The notes under the pieces were generated by a model. That model did no database searches. It saw nothing but the letters and a program-made list of their open reading frames with translations, and was not told the DNA's origin. A DNA stretch of 64,000 nucleotides, from the NCBI RefSeq assembly GCF_947179165.1, contig NC_077239.1:31634134-31698133 (forward strand), in the 5' to 3' direction. Below, one piece after another: positions 9,135-21,719 of this stretch. Each line of letters starts with the position of its first letter. Position 1 is the first letter of the stretch. The translations under genes and the position numbers were made by a program. This DNA is from Solanum dulcamara (taxonomy: Eukaryota; Streptophyta; Magnoliopsida; Solanales; Solanaceae).

Positions 9135-11362
9135 TGTAAGACCCCGTAAGATCAAAACTCAAACAAAAGAAAATCTTTCGAAAGGATTGAAACAGACTCA
9201 CGCCCACGAGTCATTCTAAGATGTATAGGTTATTACGGTTGTAAACTTGACTCATACAGGTAAAGTAAGACTTTGGAAATTTAGCTAAGGTAGGAGTTGG
9301 GTTGACGAGTCCATTGATGACCCAAAGAGGAAATGACGATTCATAGAAATGAGCTGTTGTGGCAAGGTAAGATGACCCAAAAATGTTACCCTCAGGACTT
9401 CGTCTACGACTAAATAGGAGTAGTCATACAAAAGCTCATGACTCATAGAAATGAGTCGTATGAAAATTTCAGAGAATCCTTAACTTGCAGGTTTTTTAGA
9501 CATGTAAGACCGATCACTTCGACGACCTGTAAACCCAACGATGAGCCATAACGATGCCTCATAACCAAATTATAGATACTTGATTTTTAGGTCTTTCTCA
9601 GAACCTGCAGAACAAGTCATAATGATGAGTCGTCACCATGTCTACGACCCATAGACTCAAGTCATAGGTTTGGCCGATTGGAATTTCAATGAGGGGTAGT
9701 TTGGTATTTTCCCTACATTCTAATAATGTATGTGGATGTTTTAAAGATTATATTCATTACAAATTGGATATTAAATACTCCTAAAATCTTTATTTTCCCT
9801 CATTAATTCCCAAACAAATTCTAAACTTTTCTCCCAAGGTTCCTAAAGTATTTATCAAGCATCCATTAGGGTTTCTTCAAGATCAAGTCTCCCATCTCAA
9901 ATTCAAGTCTAATTTCAGTCAAGATATGTGTGGATTGATTCATGTGTCCCTTCCACTCATGGAGTCGAAGGTTTAATTTCAAAATCTCATGAAATATCAT
10001 TACTTTTGAACTTTAATTTTAATGAATTGTATTGGGCTGCTTCAATTTCATTTTAAATCATTGTTTATGATCATTATGAGTATGTTTCTATCTAAACTAC
10101 ATATTTCAAGTTGAATTATGATAGCCCATGCCGTGAAGCTATTTCCTATAAAGTACTACATGCATTATATTCATGGAGTTCAATATTTCCAAGGTATTCT
10201 AATGGTTTTCAATTAAATTGATTATGTATATGAGTTTTTACCCTAAATTTCATATATTAATTATGATCATGAATTATAAGTATGTTCAAGTTATGATTTT
10301 TATGCAAGCATGAGGATAGGTGACTTAAGGCCCTATGTGGTGACTTAAAGCCCAATGATATGAATTATGTATGTATGAATTATAATGTGGAATGACAATA
10401 TTCACATTGCACTTATGCTTTGAAATGAGATACTCTATGAATTTCAAACCTATGATCATGTCTATGATATGTTGACTATGATTACTATGCTATGTATGTA
10501 GTTCGTGGGATTTAACTTAGCACCGAGAGGACTTGAGATGGCAAAATCCTTAGTAGCAACCTCACGTCCCATAAACTACATGTCACCATAGGTTGCCTTA
10601 TGGATTAGCTAGTGGATCCACATATAGCATATGTACATCACCCGCTTAGCGGGGTAGAGTCTACCTTGGCAAGTAGCTTTCCTTTTCTTTAGGTGTAAGG
10701 GTAATATCGGGATTCCATGTTATAGATCGCACGGTCATATTATCGATTATGGTTCATATCCCATATATTTATGATCTCTTATGCATTTTAACGATCTCAA
10801 CTATGCTTTTCAAATGCTTGATCATCATGGTTCTCTCACGTCTTTACTTATCTCATCTTATTATGTATTTACTTGATCATTTCATCTCTTCCATTGTATG
10901 TCATACCCTCATACTTAGTACATATAAAGTACTAACACATATTGTTTCCTATATTATTTCATAATGTAGGGGTTGAGGTTGAGGATCACTTTCCCCCATG
11001 TGTCTAGTGAGCTTTCTATCGATGAAATCTTAGTGAGTCCTTATATATCGGGGACAAGTTATGAGTTGTTGTTCTTATTGTCAAAGACTCTCATTATTGT
11101 TTCATTTTGAAGGTGAGCTAAGGACATGTCTTAGCCATGGGACACGGACCACATTCATGATTAGAGGCATTGTTGGATAATTATGTAGAGTCTTATGTAG
11201 TCGGATCATATTTTCCTTATGTTTTATGTTAGATTTTTTTCTTTGATGTTTCCGCATGTACTTTACCTTATGTATGCTTATGATAGGAACAAGAGGCTTG
11301 GTTGAAGCTTTTTGGGGTTTTAATCGCCGTGTGATGACTAGGTCCTAGGTCGAATCATGACA
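9135..11362 (+). repeat. 5' LTR of A
   Basis: 2228 bp from TGTAAGACCCCG to CGAATCATGACA. Its first 500 bases hold many degenerate dyads of the GACTCATAGAAATGAGTCGT type. The palindrome at 10915-10935 is shared with other LTRs. The border with the internal region is fixed by the primer-binding site just beyond it. Confidence 0.92.
10915..10935. promoter_or_regulatory. conserved LTR palindrome (A, 5' LTR)
   Basis: TTAGTACATATAAAGTACTAA. The same dyad occurs at 18177, 34334, 39650 and 49158. Function unknown; its place near the R/U5 side of the LTR suggests a role in RNA 3' end formation. Confidence 0.45.
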
Positions 11363-11366
11363 AACT

Positions 11367-11379
11367 TAGTATCAGAGCA
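11367..11379 (+). other. primer-binding site of A (initiator Met tRNA type)
   Basis: TAGTATCAGAGC just after the 5' LTR differs by one base from TGGTATCAGAGC, the complement of the 3' end of plant initiator tRNA-Met, the usual primer of Ty3/gypsy elements. Confidence 0.85.
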
Positions 11380-11581
11380 CATGGTTTAAGATGTCCTAGG
11401 GTGTCCAACATGCCATGTCGAGTAGAGTCTTATTCATGGTTGTGAAATGCACTACATCTATGAATAGGAGTCTATAAGAAGTTTTAAGAATTCTCACTTA
11501 TTTCATGTGTGATGTCGTGCTATAGAGTTTACCTTAAGACTTCCTTTTCCTAACGTTCTTCCTTTACTATTTTTAGAAATC

Positions 11582-12600
11582 ATGCCTCCAAGAAGACCAC
11601 CTTTGCCAAGGGAAAACAATGTTAATAAAGCCAAAATTCCTCCAGCTCCTTAAGACAATGGTCCCCTACCCTATTAACTGACTAATGCAGAGTTCCGCAT
11701 TTACATTTCTATGCTAGCCTAAGTGGTAGCCAACTAAGGGGTTGTGGCTCCTCCTAATGTTTCTAATATTACCTCAAGAGTGAGGGACTTTGCGCGAATG
11801 AACCCTATGGAGTTTCATAGATCAAAATTTGATGAGCATCCTCAAGAATTCATAAATGAGGTCTATAAGATAGTGAGCATTATAGGGGTGTCGTCTGAAG
11901 AGAAAGAGGAGTTAGCGCCCTATCAAATTAAGAGTGTTTCACAAGTATGGTACACCCAATGGAAGATAGAAAGGGTAGATGTAGGTCCTATTAAATGGGA
12001 AACCTTCAAACTTGCTTTCCTTGATCAATTTTTCCCTCTTGATCTAAGAAAACCTAAAGTGTTGGAGTTCATTAATATTTGGCATGGTAATATAGGAATG
12101 AGGGACTATGAGTTTACTAAGCTATCCAAGTATGATCCTTCAATGATTGCTGATCCACATTTCTGAATGAGTTAATTCATATCAGGGGTGTCCGACTTGG
12201 TTGCTAAGGAATGTCATACCGCTATACTTGTGAAAGAAATGGACACATCTCAGCTTATAACTTTCACTAAACAGATTGAAGGAGAAAAGATCAGGGAGAT
12301 GAAGATAAGGGATTCTAAGAGGGACCGGTATGAAGGTGAGTTCTCTAATGCTAGGACCGGTGGTGGTAGTAGTGGCCGCTCTTAATAAGGTCAAGGCTCA
12401 GGTAAGAAGTTTGCTAAGGATAGGGTGTCATACCCTAAAGCTCAAGGACAAAGAGGTATGAATTCTAGTAGCCCTTCTTTTTCTAAGTGTGCAAGGTGTA
12501 AAAAGAATCATGAAGGGAAATTCTTGATGGGAACATGTGCTTGCTATGGATGTGGCAAGATGGGACATAAAAGCAATCTAAGTGCCTTTATATTGCCAAG
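11582..12600 (+). pseudogene. gag (capsid and zinc knuckle) of A
   Basis: The reading starts at ATG 11582 (MPPRRPP) and stays in one frame to about 12600. Stops occur at 11651, 11675, 11720, 11735, 12164 and two in a row at 12383-12388. Most stand where glutamine or arginine codons are expected (TAA for CAA, TGA for CGA). Typical plant gypsy gag motifs are visible: FHRSKFDEHPQEFINEVYKI, YQIKSVSQVWYTQW, FKLAFLDQFFPLDLR and KVLEFINI. The zinc knuckle region begins CARCKKNHEG and continues CYGCGKMGHK, but the last cysteine is lost at a frameshift near 12580. This is the capsid precursor of the retrotransposon particle; the copy is not functional. Confidence 0.9.
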
Positions 12601-13158
12601 AAAGGTGGAGAAGGTCATCCTCAAGGAGGTCAAGTACAACAAAGCATCCAAGCTCAACCTAAGGGTGGCCAACGTAATAATCGATTCTATGTCATTCATG
12701 CTAGGCAAGATACGGATGAGACTTTCGATGCTGTTATGGGTATGTTACGAGTCTTTAACTTTGATGTTTATGCATTTCTTGATCCAGGTGCAAACTTTTC
12801 TTTTGTTAGTCCTTACCTTGCTATGAGGTTTAATATGTGCCCCGAGGTGTTGTTAGAACCATTTTTGGTCTATACTCCCATTGGTGATTCAATATTATCC
12901 AAGAGAGCTTATAGAAATTGTCTTATGTCGGTCTTGCATAAATTTATTCCATGTGATCTTGTTGAACTTGACATTACTGATTTTGACATCATTCTTGGTA
13001 TGGATTGGTTACATTCCTCTTATGCATCTATATGTTGTAGGACTTGTGTGGTTAAGTTTTACTTTCCTATTGAGCCTATTCTTGAATGGAAGGGTAACGA
13101 TTCGGTGGTTAAGGGTCGATTCATCTCATGTCTTAAGGCCTGGAAAATAATTTTCTAA
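12600..13158 (+). pseudogene. aspartic protease of A
   Basis: After the frameshift near 12580 the reading continues in a new frame, and 12736-13158 is open for 140 codons. The active-site block AFLDPGANFSFVSP (aspartate kept; DPGA instead of the more common DSGA) and the later ITDFDIILGMDWLH block are clear. They are typical of gypsy pepsin-like proteases that cleave Gag-Pol. The frame ends at a stop at 13156, just before the RT block. Confidence 0.85.
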
Positions 13159-13176
13159 GGTTGCATTTATCATATT

Positions 13177-14050
13177 GTGCGAGTTAGGGATGTTGATTCC
13201 GAAACTCCCACTCTTGAATCGGTCCCCATAGTTAACAAGTTTTTCGATGTGTTTATCGATGATTTTCCTGGTGTTCCTCCCAAAAGGAAAATTGACTTTG
13301 GCATCAATCTTTTTCCCTCTATCGAACCTATTTCTATTCCTCCTTACCGTATGGCTCCGACAGAAATTAAGGAATTGAAAAAGCAATTAAAGGATTTGTT
13401 GGATAAGGGTTTTATAAGGCAAAGTATTTCACCATGGAGTGCTCCCATATTGTTTGTTAGGAATAAAGATGGGTCACTCCGAATGTGCATAGACTACCGA
13501 TAATTGAATAAGGTTGCCATAATGAACAAATATCTAATTTTGAGGATAAATGACTTGTTTGATCAATTACAAGGAGCGAGTTACTTCACTAAGATTGATG
13601 TCCATTCCGGTTATCATCAATTAAGGGTAAGGGAGTGTGATATTCCCAAAATGGCATTTTGAACAAGGTATGGTGATTTTGAATTTTTAGTAATGTCGTT
13701 GGTTTGACTAATGTTCCCGCTATCTTTATGGTTTTGATGAATTGTATTTTCAAGGCATACTTGGACATGTTTGTAGTGGTGTTAATTAATGACATCTTGA
13801 TTTATTCTTGGAATGAGGAAGATCATATGGGTTAGTTGATAATTGTGTTGCAAATATTGAAAGACAAGTAACTATTTGCCAAGCTTAATAAGTGCAAATT
13901 TTGGCTAAGGAAATTTGCATTTTTTGGCCATGTGGTGTCCGGTGATGGGATTAAAGTAGATCCAAATTAAATGGAGGTGGTTAAGAACTAGACCATTATC
14001 CCCTTCGGATATTAGGATTTTTTAGGGCTTAACCGGATACTATAGAAGGT
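13177..14050 (+). pseudogene. reverse transcriptase of A
   Basis: The first part, 13177-13503, is open and shows [35 protein letters not shown] and [11 protein letters not shown], then a TAA where glutamine is expected before LNK. The palm continues with [20 protein letters not shown], and there is a one-base frameshift near 13697. The catalytic motif near 13782 reads LINDILIYS: the first aspartate of the usual IDD is asparagine (AAT for GAT), which should abolish polymerisation even without the stops. It would copy element RNA to DNA in the particle. Dead copy. Confidence 0.9.
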
Positions 14051-14700
14051 TTGTTGAAGGGTTTTCGTCTATTGCTTTTCCTTTGATTATGTTGATCCAA
14101 AAGAAGGTAAAATTTCAAAGGTCGGATGAGTGTGAAAGGAGTTTCCAAATATTGAAGGATTGTCTTACGTCGGCTCCTATTTTGACATTGCTCGAAGGTT
14201 CGGATGGGTTTGTTGTTTATTGTGATGTGTAATGTATTTTTTTGGGTTGTGTCTTAATGCAACAAGGTAAGGTGATAGTCTATGCTTCTAGGTAGCTTAA
14301 GGTACATGAAAGAAACTATCCAACCCATGGTCTTGAACTTGCAATGGTTGTGTTTTCTTTGAAAATATGGCGTCAATATCTTTGTGGGGTGCATGTTGAA
14401 TTGTTCACTGACCCATAAAGTTTGCAATATGTGTTTAGTCAAAGGGAATTGAACCTTAGACAAAAGAAGTGCCTTGAACTCCTAAAAGACTAAAACCTGA
14501 GTGTATTATACCATCCGGGTAAGGCAAATATTTTAGCCGATGCTCTTAGTCAATTGTCTATGGGTAGTGTTACATATGTTGAGGAAGTTAAGAAGGAGTT
14601 GGTCAAAGATGTTCATATATTGATACGTTTAGGTGTGCGTTTGGTTGACTCTAATGATGGAGGTGTTCTGGTACATAATGACTTGTAATCATTTGTTGTG
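14050..14700 (+). pseudogene. RNase H region of A
   Basis: Blocks seen are [76 protein letters not shown] and LSVLYHPGKANILADAL. This is the standard gypsy RNase H with its HPGKANVVADALS end. The frame is interrupted by several stops (for example after YCDV and YASR). RNase H removes the RNA template during reverse transcription. Confidence 0.85.
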
Positions 14701-15700
14701 GTGGATTTTTAGGCCAAACAAGATAATGATCTGGTGTTGGTCGAATTGAGGAAGTTGTTTGCCAAAAAATCCATTGAGGCTTTCTCCCAAGGAGGGAGAT
14801 GGGGTACTACATTACTAAGTTCATTTGTGTGTTCCTAATTTTGATGGATTAAGAGAGTTGATACTGAATGAGGTCCATAGTTCACTGTATTCGATTCATT
14901 CGGGATCCACCAAGATGTATCATGATTTGAGGGAAGTTTATTGGAGGAATGTCATGTAAAAGAACATAGTGGAGTTTGTGGCTAAGTGTCCTAATTGTCA
15001 ATAAGTTAAAGTTGAGCATCAAAAACCGAGAGGTTAAGCTCAAGACATAGAGATTCCTACTTGGAAGTTGGAAGATGTAAATATGGACTTTGTAATGGGT
15101 TTGCTTCATACTAGAAGACAACATGATTCCATTTGGGTTGTTGTAGATTGGATGAATAAGTCATCTCATTTTCTACACGTAAAGACTTCTTGTGGTGCCA
15201 AAGACTATGCTAAGTTGTACATTCGTGAACTTGTGAAACTTCATGATGTTCCTTTGTCGATTATATCTGATAGAGTTACTCAATTAACTTCACATTTTTG
15301 AAGTTATTCCAAATGAGTCTTGGTACTAGAGTAAATATAAGTACACTTTCCATTCTCAAACCGATGGGCAAGCCGTAAGAATGATTCAAACTTTTGATGA
15401 TATGTTAAGATCATATGTGATTGATCTTAAAGGAAGTTGAGATAAGCATTTGCCATTAACTGAGTATGCCTACAATAATAGTTATCACTCTAGCATTCAA
15501 ATGGCTCTTTTTGAAGCCTTATATGGAAGAAGATGTAGATCTCCGATGTATGGTTTGAAGTAGGTGAAGTGACATTGATTTGTCCAGATTTGGTAGTTGA
15601 TGCAATGGAAAAAGTAAGTTGATAAGAGAAAGATTGAAGACGGCTCAGAGTCGTCAAAAGTCCTAATCAGACACTAGGAGGAGAAAGCTTGAATTTGATA
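14700..15700 (+). pseudogene. integrase of A
   Basis: The H2C2 zinc-binding module is visible: SGSTKMYHDLREVYW followed by FVAKCPNCQ. The catalytic core follows, with DVNMDFVMGLLHTRRQHDSI, WVVVDWMNKSSHF, KLYIRELVKLHDVPLSIISD and later ATGCCTACAATAATAGTTATCAC (AYNNSYH). The first two aspartates of the DDE triad are present. Frames break near 15300 and again after 15540. Integrase would insert the cDNA and leave the 5-bp duplication seen at the flanks. Confidence 0.85.
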
Positions 15701-16131
15701 TGAATGATTGGGTGTATTTGAAGGTTTTACCTATGAAAGATGTAACGCAATTTAGGAAGAAAAGGACGTTGAGTCCTAGATAAGTAGGACCCTATAGAAT
15801 ATTAAAACGTGTTGGTAAAGTGGCATATGAGTTAGATTTGACATTTGAGTTGGCTATGGTTCATCAGGTATTTCACGTATCAATGTTGAGAAAATTTGTG
15901 GGTGATCCAAGCTCCATTGTGCCTTTAGAAATTTTGAACGTTGAACATAATTTGACTTATGAAGAGGTTCTAGTGGAAATCTTAAGTTGGCAAGTGAAGA
16001 GGCTAAGGAATAAAGATGTTGCATCCATCAAGGTGTTGTGGAGAAATCAACTAGTAGAAAGTACTACGTGGGAAGTGGAAGCGGACATGATGAAATGTTA
16101 TCCATATCTCTTTTCTTTCACTCAAGCCTAA
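15700..16131 (+). pseudogene. integrase C-terminus and chromodomain of A
   Basis: The block VYLKVLPMKDVTQFRKK is followed by GPYRILKRVGKVAYELDL and VHQVFHVSMLRKFVGDPS. The end reads IKVLWRNQLVESTTWEVEAD followed by MMKCYPYLF. The last is the degenerate chromodomain found at the C-terminus of plant chromoviruses, thought to steer integration to marked chromatin. The region 15820-16131 is open for 103 codons. Confidence 0.85.
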
Positions 16132-16369
16132 AGTTACTAAGTTGATTCATAATCGAAATCGATTAAACTCCTACATATTCAGTCTCTCCTATGTCATTCA
16201 TATGCATGCATGTCACGAAAGTTGAATTTTAAAACCATGTTTTATGCTAAGTATGAAGTTTACATGTTCTATGCATTTTAAAAATGTTCTTATGTTCCTG
16301 TTGGGTTGCTAGTCCTCTTTCCATATCTTTTCTATGCTAGTTGAATCTCATTCGAAGACGAATATTCCC

Positions 16370-16382
16370 AAGGGGGAGATAT
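16370..16382 (+). other. polypurine tract of A
   Basis: AAGGGGGAGATAT sits directly before the 3' LTR, as needed for plus-strand DNA priming. Confidence 0.85.
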
Positions 16383-18653
16383 TGTAAGGCCCTGTAAGAT
16401 CAAAAGTCGAATGAAAGAAAATCTTTCAAAAGGATTGAAATGGACTCAAGCCCATGAGACCGTCAATGATCCGTATTGGTTATTACTGGTCGTAAACTTG
16501 ACTCCTAAAGGTAAAGTAAGACTTAGGAAATTTGGCTAAGGCAGGAGTTGGGTTGATGAGTCCATTGACACCGTAGAGGAAATGACAATTCATAGAAATG
16601 AGCCATCGTGGCAAGGTAAGATAAACCAAAGATGTTACCCTTAGGACTTAGTCTACGACTCAACAAAACGAGTTATAGAGAAGCTCACAACTCATAGAAA
16701 TGATTCGTATGAAAACTTTAGAGACTCATCAACATGCAGGTTTTTCAGACCTCCAAGATGGATCACTTCGATGGCATGTAAACCCATCGACAAGACGTAA
16801 AGATGACTCATAAAAAAATTATAGAGACTCGAGTTTTAGGTTTTTCTCAGGACCTACAGGACGAGTCATAATGACGACTCATCACCATGTCTACGACTCG
16901 TATACTCAAGGAATAGGGTTGCCTGATTGGAATTTTAGTGAGGGGTAGCTTGGTATTTTCCTTACATTCTAATAATGAATATGGATATTTTTAAGGACTA
17001 GATTCATTACGAATTCAATCCTAAATACACCTAAATTCTTTATTTTCCCTCATTAATTCCCAAACAAATTCTAAACTTCTCTCCCAAGTTCCTGAAAGAG
17101 TTCATCAAGCTTCCATTAGGTTTTCTTCAAGATCAAGTCTCCCTTCTCAAATTCAACTCTAATTTCAATCAAGGTATGTGTGTATTGATTCATGAGTCGC
17201 TTCCATTCATGGAGTCCAAACTTTAATTTCAAAATCGCATAAATTCTCATTACTTTTGACCTTTAATTTTTATGAATTGTGTTGGGCTACTTCAAAGTCA
17301 TTTTAAATCATTGTTTATGATCATTATGAGTATGTTTCTACGTAAATTATATGATTTCAAGTTGAATTATGAAATCCCATGCATGAAGCTATTTCTTATA
17401 ATGAATTACATGCATTATGTTCATGGAGTTCAATGTTTCCAAGGTATTGTCATAGTTTTGAATCAAATTGATTATGTATATGAGTTTTTACCCTAAATTT
17501 TAAGTATGAATTACGATCATGAATTATAAGTACATTCAAGTTATGATTTTTATGCAGGTAGAAGATAGATGACTTAGGGCCTTATGTGGTGACTTATGGC
17601 CCATTGATATGAATTATATTTGTATGAATTGTAATGTGGAAGGACAATACTCAAATTACACTTTCTCTATGAAATGAGCTACTCTATGAATTTCAGACCT
17701 ATGATCACGTCTATGATATATTGACTATGACTACTATGCTACATATATATTCCATGGGATATAAGTCAACACTGACAAGACTTGAGGTGGGGGTCTACCA
17801 AAACCCTTAGTAGAATCCTCATGTTCCATAAACTACGTACCACCATAGGTTTTCTTATGGCTTAGCTAGTGGATCTACATATAGTGTATGTACATCACCC
17901 GCTTAGCGGGTTAGAGTCTACCTTGGCAAGTAGATTCCCCTTTCTTTCGGTGTAAGGGTAACATCGGGATTCCATGTTATAGCTTACATGTTCTTATTAT
18001 TGGTTATGGTTTCTATCCCACATATGTATGATCTCTTATGTATTTTCACGATCTCAACTATGCTTTTCAAATGCTTGATCATCATGATTCTCTCACGTCT
18101 TTACTTAACTCATCTTATTATGTATTTACTTGATCATTGCATTTCATTATTTATGTTGCATGTCATGCCCTCATACTTAGTACATTCAAAGTACTAACGT
18201 ATATTGTTGCCTACATTTTCTCATAATGTAGGGGTTGCCTACATTTTCTCATTATTTTCTTGTAATGCATATTGTTGCCTATATTTTCTCATAATGACTT
18301 TTCCCCGCATGGCTTGTGAACTTTCTTTCGACGAAGTCTTGGTGAGTCCTCATATATCTGGGACAAGTTATGAGTTGTTGTTCTTATTTTCAAAGACTCT
18401 CATTATGTTTAATTCTGAGAGTGATCTAGGGACATAACTTAGCCCCTGTCCACGTTCAAAGTTAGAGGCATTTATGTAGAGTCTTAGGTAATCATATCAT
18501 ATTTCCCTTACATTTTATGTTAGACTCTTTTCTATGATGTTTTCGCATTTACTTTACCTTATGTATGCTTATGATATGAACAGGAGGTTTGGTTGGAGCC
18601 CTTCGGGAGTTTGATTGCTGTATTAAGACTAGGACCTAGGTTGGGTCGTGACA
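16383..18653 (+). repeat. 3' LTR of A
   Basis: 2271 bp from TGTAAGGCCCTG to GGGTCGTGACA, collinear with the 5' LTR. A local repeat near 18190-18300 (ATATTGTTGCCTA, CATTTTCTCAT) was added in this copy. The palindrome at 18177-18197 is kept. Confidence 0.92.
18177..18197. promoter_or_regulatory. conserved LTR palindrome (A, 3' LTR)
   Basis: TTAGTACATTCAAAGTACTAA, the counterpart of 10915-10935. Confidence 0.45.
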
Positions 18654-18658
18654 CTCTT
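18654..18658. other. target-site duplication of A, right copy (CTCTT)
   Basis: Matches 9130-9134 exactly. Confidence 0.95.
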
Positions 18659-19140
18659 CTAATTGTTGATAGAAGTGTCTTGCTTCTTCATTAGGAGGTT
18701 TATGAAAATACTATTCAGGTTCCATCCCAAACCCCCAAAGCATCATTAACTATTTTATGAACTCTATCATGTTGAACCCTATAATGTTTAATTCTAATTT
18801 GATCAGGTGGTGCAAACATATTATATTCATCCACAGGCAACGAATTATAAAATATACCATGAATCCATCTATTTATCTATGATCAATCCATACAAAATAT
18901 CTAGGCTTAAATCCATTACGATACAAATGAATCATGAGTGTATCTAGATTAAAAATTTTCAAGCACCTACATGCACTACAAGGACACATAACCAATTTAT
19001 TTTTTAAAAATAAAACATCCAGTGTCAGTGCATTTCAATGAAACTTCTTACAGCGACAATAAACTTAGGTTTCAAACCACCACTAGTTTCATAATACATG
19101 TCATACATCCACAAACGATGATTTATCTACAAAAATATAG
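18654..19140 (-). pseudogene. CACTA transposase, N-terminal part (transposase-associated domain and TNP2 start)
   Basis: On the minus strand the reading contains MCPCSACRCLKIFNLDTLMI followed by HLYRNGFKPRYFVWIDH, matching the transposase-associated domain of plant En/Spm elements (CPCxxCxN...VxxHLYxxGFxPxYxxW). It ends with KPPNEEARHFYQQLEE, which leads into the TNP2 domain. The sequence continues across the A insertion at 9134. Several stops and frame changes are present. In intact elements this protein binds the subterminal repeats and cuts the CACTA ends. Confidence 0.85.
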
Positions 19141-19854
19141 ATATTCAAATAAAAATAAAGCTTAATTAGTTCATAAAGACTATAATTCATCAAAATTTCT
19201 AAAGTTCAAACTTAAGTTCATGAATTCACGAATAATTCAAAATTTCTTAAGTTCCAACCTAAGTTCAAATAAATCCTACAATTCAAAATTTCTAAGCTCT
19301 AATTATTCATAAGTTCTAAGTTGAAATTACAAGTTTTAATTAAGAAATAAGTTCATGGCATTTAAATTGAATTTTTCTAAGTTAAATGATGAAAATTCCA
19401 AATTTAAGTATAATTAAAGTTCAAAAATTTTAAAATATAAATATCTAAAGTTCAAGTTCATGACACCACGAAAATTGAAGTTCTAATTAGTTCTAAAGTT
19501 TAAAGTTCAAAATTTATTCAAACCAAAAAAAATTCTAAGTTCAAGTTCAAAAATTCTAAAATTCAAGTGCAATTGAATATGTAATTTCTAATTAGTTCTA
19601 AGTTTTAATTAATTCTAAACTAATTATAAAATTTAAGTTCAAAAATCATACAATTTAATATTTTTCTAAGTTCAAGTATTCTAACTTTCAAGTTCAAAGT
19701 TCTAAGTTCAATACATGTTATGATTAAGTTCAAAGTTGTAATTAGAAGTTCTAATTAAATTCCAAGTTCGTGAAATTCAAGTTTATTGTTTCTAAGTTAA
19801 AGTATAAAATTCCTAAACCCTAAGTATAATTAAAGTTCAAAAATCCTAAAATTC
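19141..19854. repeat. AT-rich AAGTTCAA-type low-complexity region, left half
   Basis: Made of endlessly varied AAGTTCAA, TTCTAA and AAATTC words. A block near 19445 (TATCTAAAGTTCAAGTTCAT) recurs at 28090, on the other side of insertion B. It is probably the upstream or intronic DNA of the CACTA transposase. No gene is seen. Confidence 0.6.
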
Positions 19855-19859
19855 AGGTA
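19855..19859. other. target-site duplication of B, left copy (AGGTA)
   Basis: Identical AGGTA at 28088-28092. Confidence 0.95.
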
Positions 19860-20534
19860 TGTCACGACCCAAAATGGGTCATGAGGGGCACTCACACTTA
19901 ACCTCCTAGGTGGGAGAACCAATGATACAAACTCCAACTTATATTAGCGACTTAACTTATAAAATACGACAATAATGAGGAAGCTTAAAATTATGAAAGT
20001 AAGAAATAAAAAAAGCCACTAAAGTCTATTACATAACATTCCCCAAAATCTGAAAATCATCACATCAAGGACGTCTAATCTTAAAATACCAAGTCTGAGA
20101 GAATCTAACATGAACGAAGAGTAATAACTCACCCTAGAACCCGATGTACCAGGGACTGGCTAAAGATGAGGGCGAGTCGCAGTCGATGGTACTCTTAATG
20201 CACTCCATAAAATGAAACAAAGAAAAACACAAGTAGGGGTCAGTACGGAGCAACACGTACTTAGTGGGTATCATCGTCCGACTCGAAATATAAATCAATA
20301 TGCATAAAGTAATAGTAGGAAATCAACCATAGCACTTAACATGTGGCAAACAACAAGGTCAAGATCAAGAAACAACACAATAATTTTTTTTTGTAATCAA
20401 TCAAGAATATCAAGAGTATCCATGAGGACTCAGGCCTTCACACCACAGTCTTTTGGGAAATGAGTTATTTGAGATTGGGTGGTATTAAGTCATTTAATTT
20501 ATTTTTCTTTAATATTACTTTACCAGAATGTGAC

Positions 20535-20815
20535 ACCTGATCAAATAATATCGTGTTGGCCTATGCCACCCAATCCAAATATATCGTGTCAGTTCTTGAC
20601 ACTCGATCCAAATATATCAAGTCAGTTTGTGACACCTAATCAAAATATATCATGTCGGCTTGTGGCAACCAATCCCATATATATCATGTCGGTTCATCAA
20701 ACCCAATCTAAATATATCATGCCAGTTCGTGGCACCTGATCCCATATATATATCTTATCGGCTTGTGACACCCGATCCATATATATGTGTCAGAACGTTA
20801 CACCTAATCCAATGA
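20535..20815. repeat. 33-bp minisatellite of GTGTC/GACAC hairpins (B, 3' LTR)
   Basis: About eight units of 33-34 bp with the pattern AATATATCGTGTCGGTTCGT then GACACCCGATCC. In better-preserved units GTGTC and GACAC form the arms of a short hairpin. The matching array in the other LTR is at 27022-27275. Confidence 0.8.
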
Positions 20816-20932
20816 TATAATTAATTCATCATTTTTTTATTATCACATTCCACTTCATTAAAAAAAATTCATCAAGCTGTCTTTATTCAAGGAATCACTT
20901 TTGAAGACAGTCTTGGGATTGCAGACCAATCA

Positions 20933-20990
20933 CAACAACATATCAACTATCCAAACCACAACAACATATCAACTATCCAAACCACAACAA
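20933..20990. repeat. 27-bp tandem duplication in LTR B
   Basis: The block ACAACATATCAACTATCCAA followed by ACCACA occurs twice in a row. The other LTR has one copy (near 27422), so the duplication is specific to this LTR. Confidence 0.85.
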
Positions 20991-21719
20991 TTGAATGCAT
21001 AGAAAACTTCACAACATTACTCAATGACTATCAATCACTATTAAGAGTCTCTATATGATTTAGAATAAACCATAACCTAATCTTAAAGCATATTATCTAC
21101 ACCTAATTATTACATCACAACCACCCAGTGATGAGCCAATTATTTTGCAATGATTACATTCATATAACCACACATCTATTGTCGCCTAATCTAAAGTCAT
21201 CACTGCATATACACTAATTCCCACTTTTTAATTCAATTACTCCTCTATCTTTATCAAACATTACAATACAATAATATGACCCTACCAGTATTCATGAATA
21301 TATAAATTGGGTGAGGTTATTCTTGAAGTTGTACTCCTCTCCCGTTCATCCGCCAGGTAAGTTTCGTTCATCTTTCGTTCGACTCCCCAAACCCTTTTCT
21401 TCTTCTTTTTCTTCTCTTTTCCAAAATTCTTACGTATCAAAAGTAACAAATATCCCTAACTTATTTTAATATTATGAGATAAGTTGTATAGGATATTAAA
21501 TAAATTATCACTGTAGCCCATTAATTAAATTAATTATCTAAATTTACCCCTCAACTAAATAATTGTAGTTATCAAATAGTCTGAAATACCCATTAAAAAA
21601 TTATGGGATGGGTCTTTTATTAATAAAAGTTGTAGTACTCAAAAGAATTTAATGGGTCATTACAACAGATAACAATTTACCCACCGTTCGACCCGAACGG
21701 TCAAAAGAAGGGCAAGGGT

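Larger units (their letters stand above)
9135..18653 (+). mobile_element. full-length Ty3/gypsy chromovirus A (9.5 kb)
   Basis: Two LTRs (9135-11362 and 16383-18653), TG...CA ends, a primer-binding site, gag, protease, RT, RNase H, integrase, chromodomain and a polypurine tract occur in canonical order and are flanked by perfect CTCTT duplications. It is inserted into the TNP2 exon of the CACTA element. The coding region has many stops and at least two frameshifts. Over the first 75 aligned LTR bases I count 11 differences, nine of them transitions, so the insertion is old. Pol order and the C-terminal chromodomain place it among chromoviruses (Tekay/Del-like). Confidence 0.95.
19860..21664 (-). 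repeat. 3' LTR of B
   Basis: 1805 bp; on the plus strand it runs from TGTCACGACCC to GGGTCATTACA. It includes a 33-bp minisatellite of small hairpins (20535-20815) and a 27-bp tandem duplication (20933-20990). Its inner part is in the original order, unlike the other LTR. Confidence 0.9.

Noticed and set aside
9135..9207. N-terminus of the 163-codon frame at 8716-9207
   Set aside because: The first residues come from LTR A and not from the CACTA transposase; the true upstream part is at 18654-19140.
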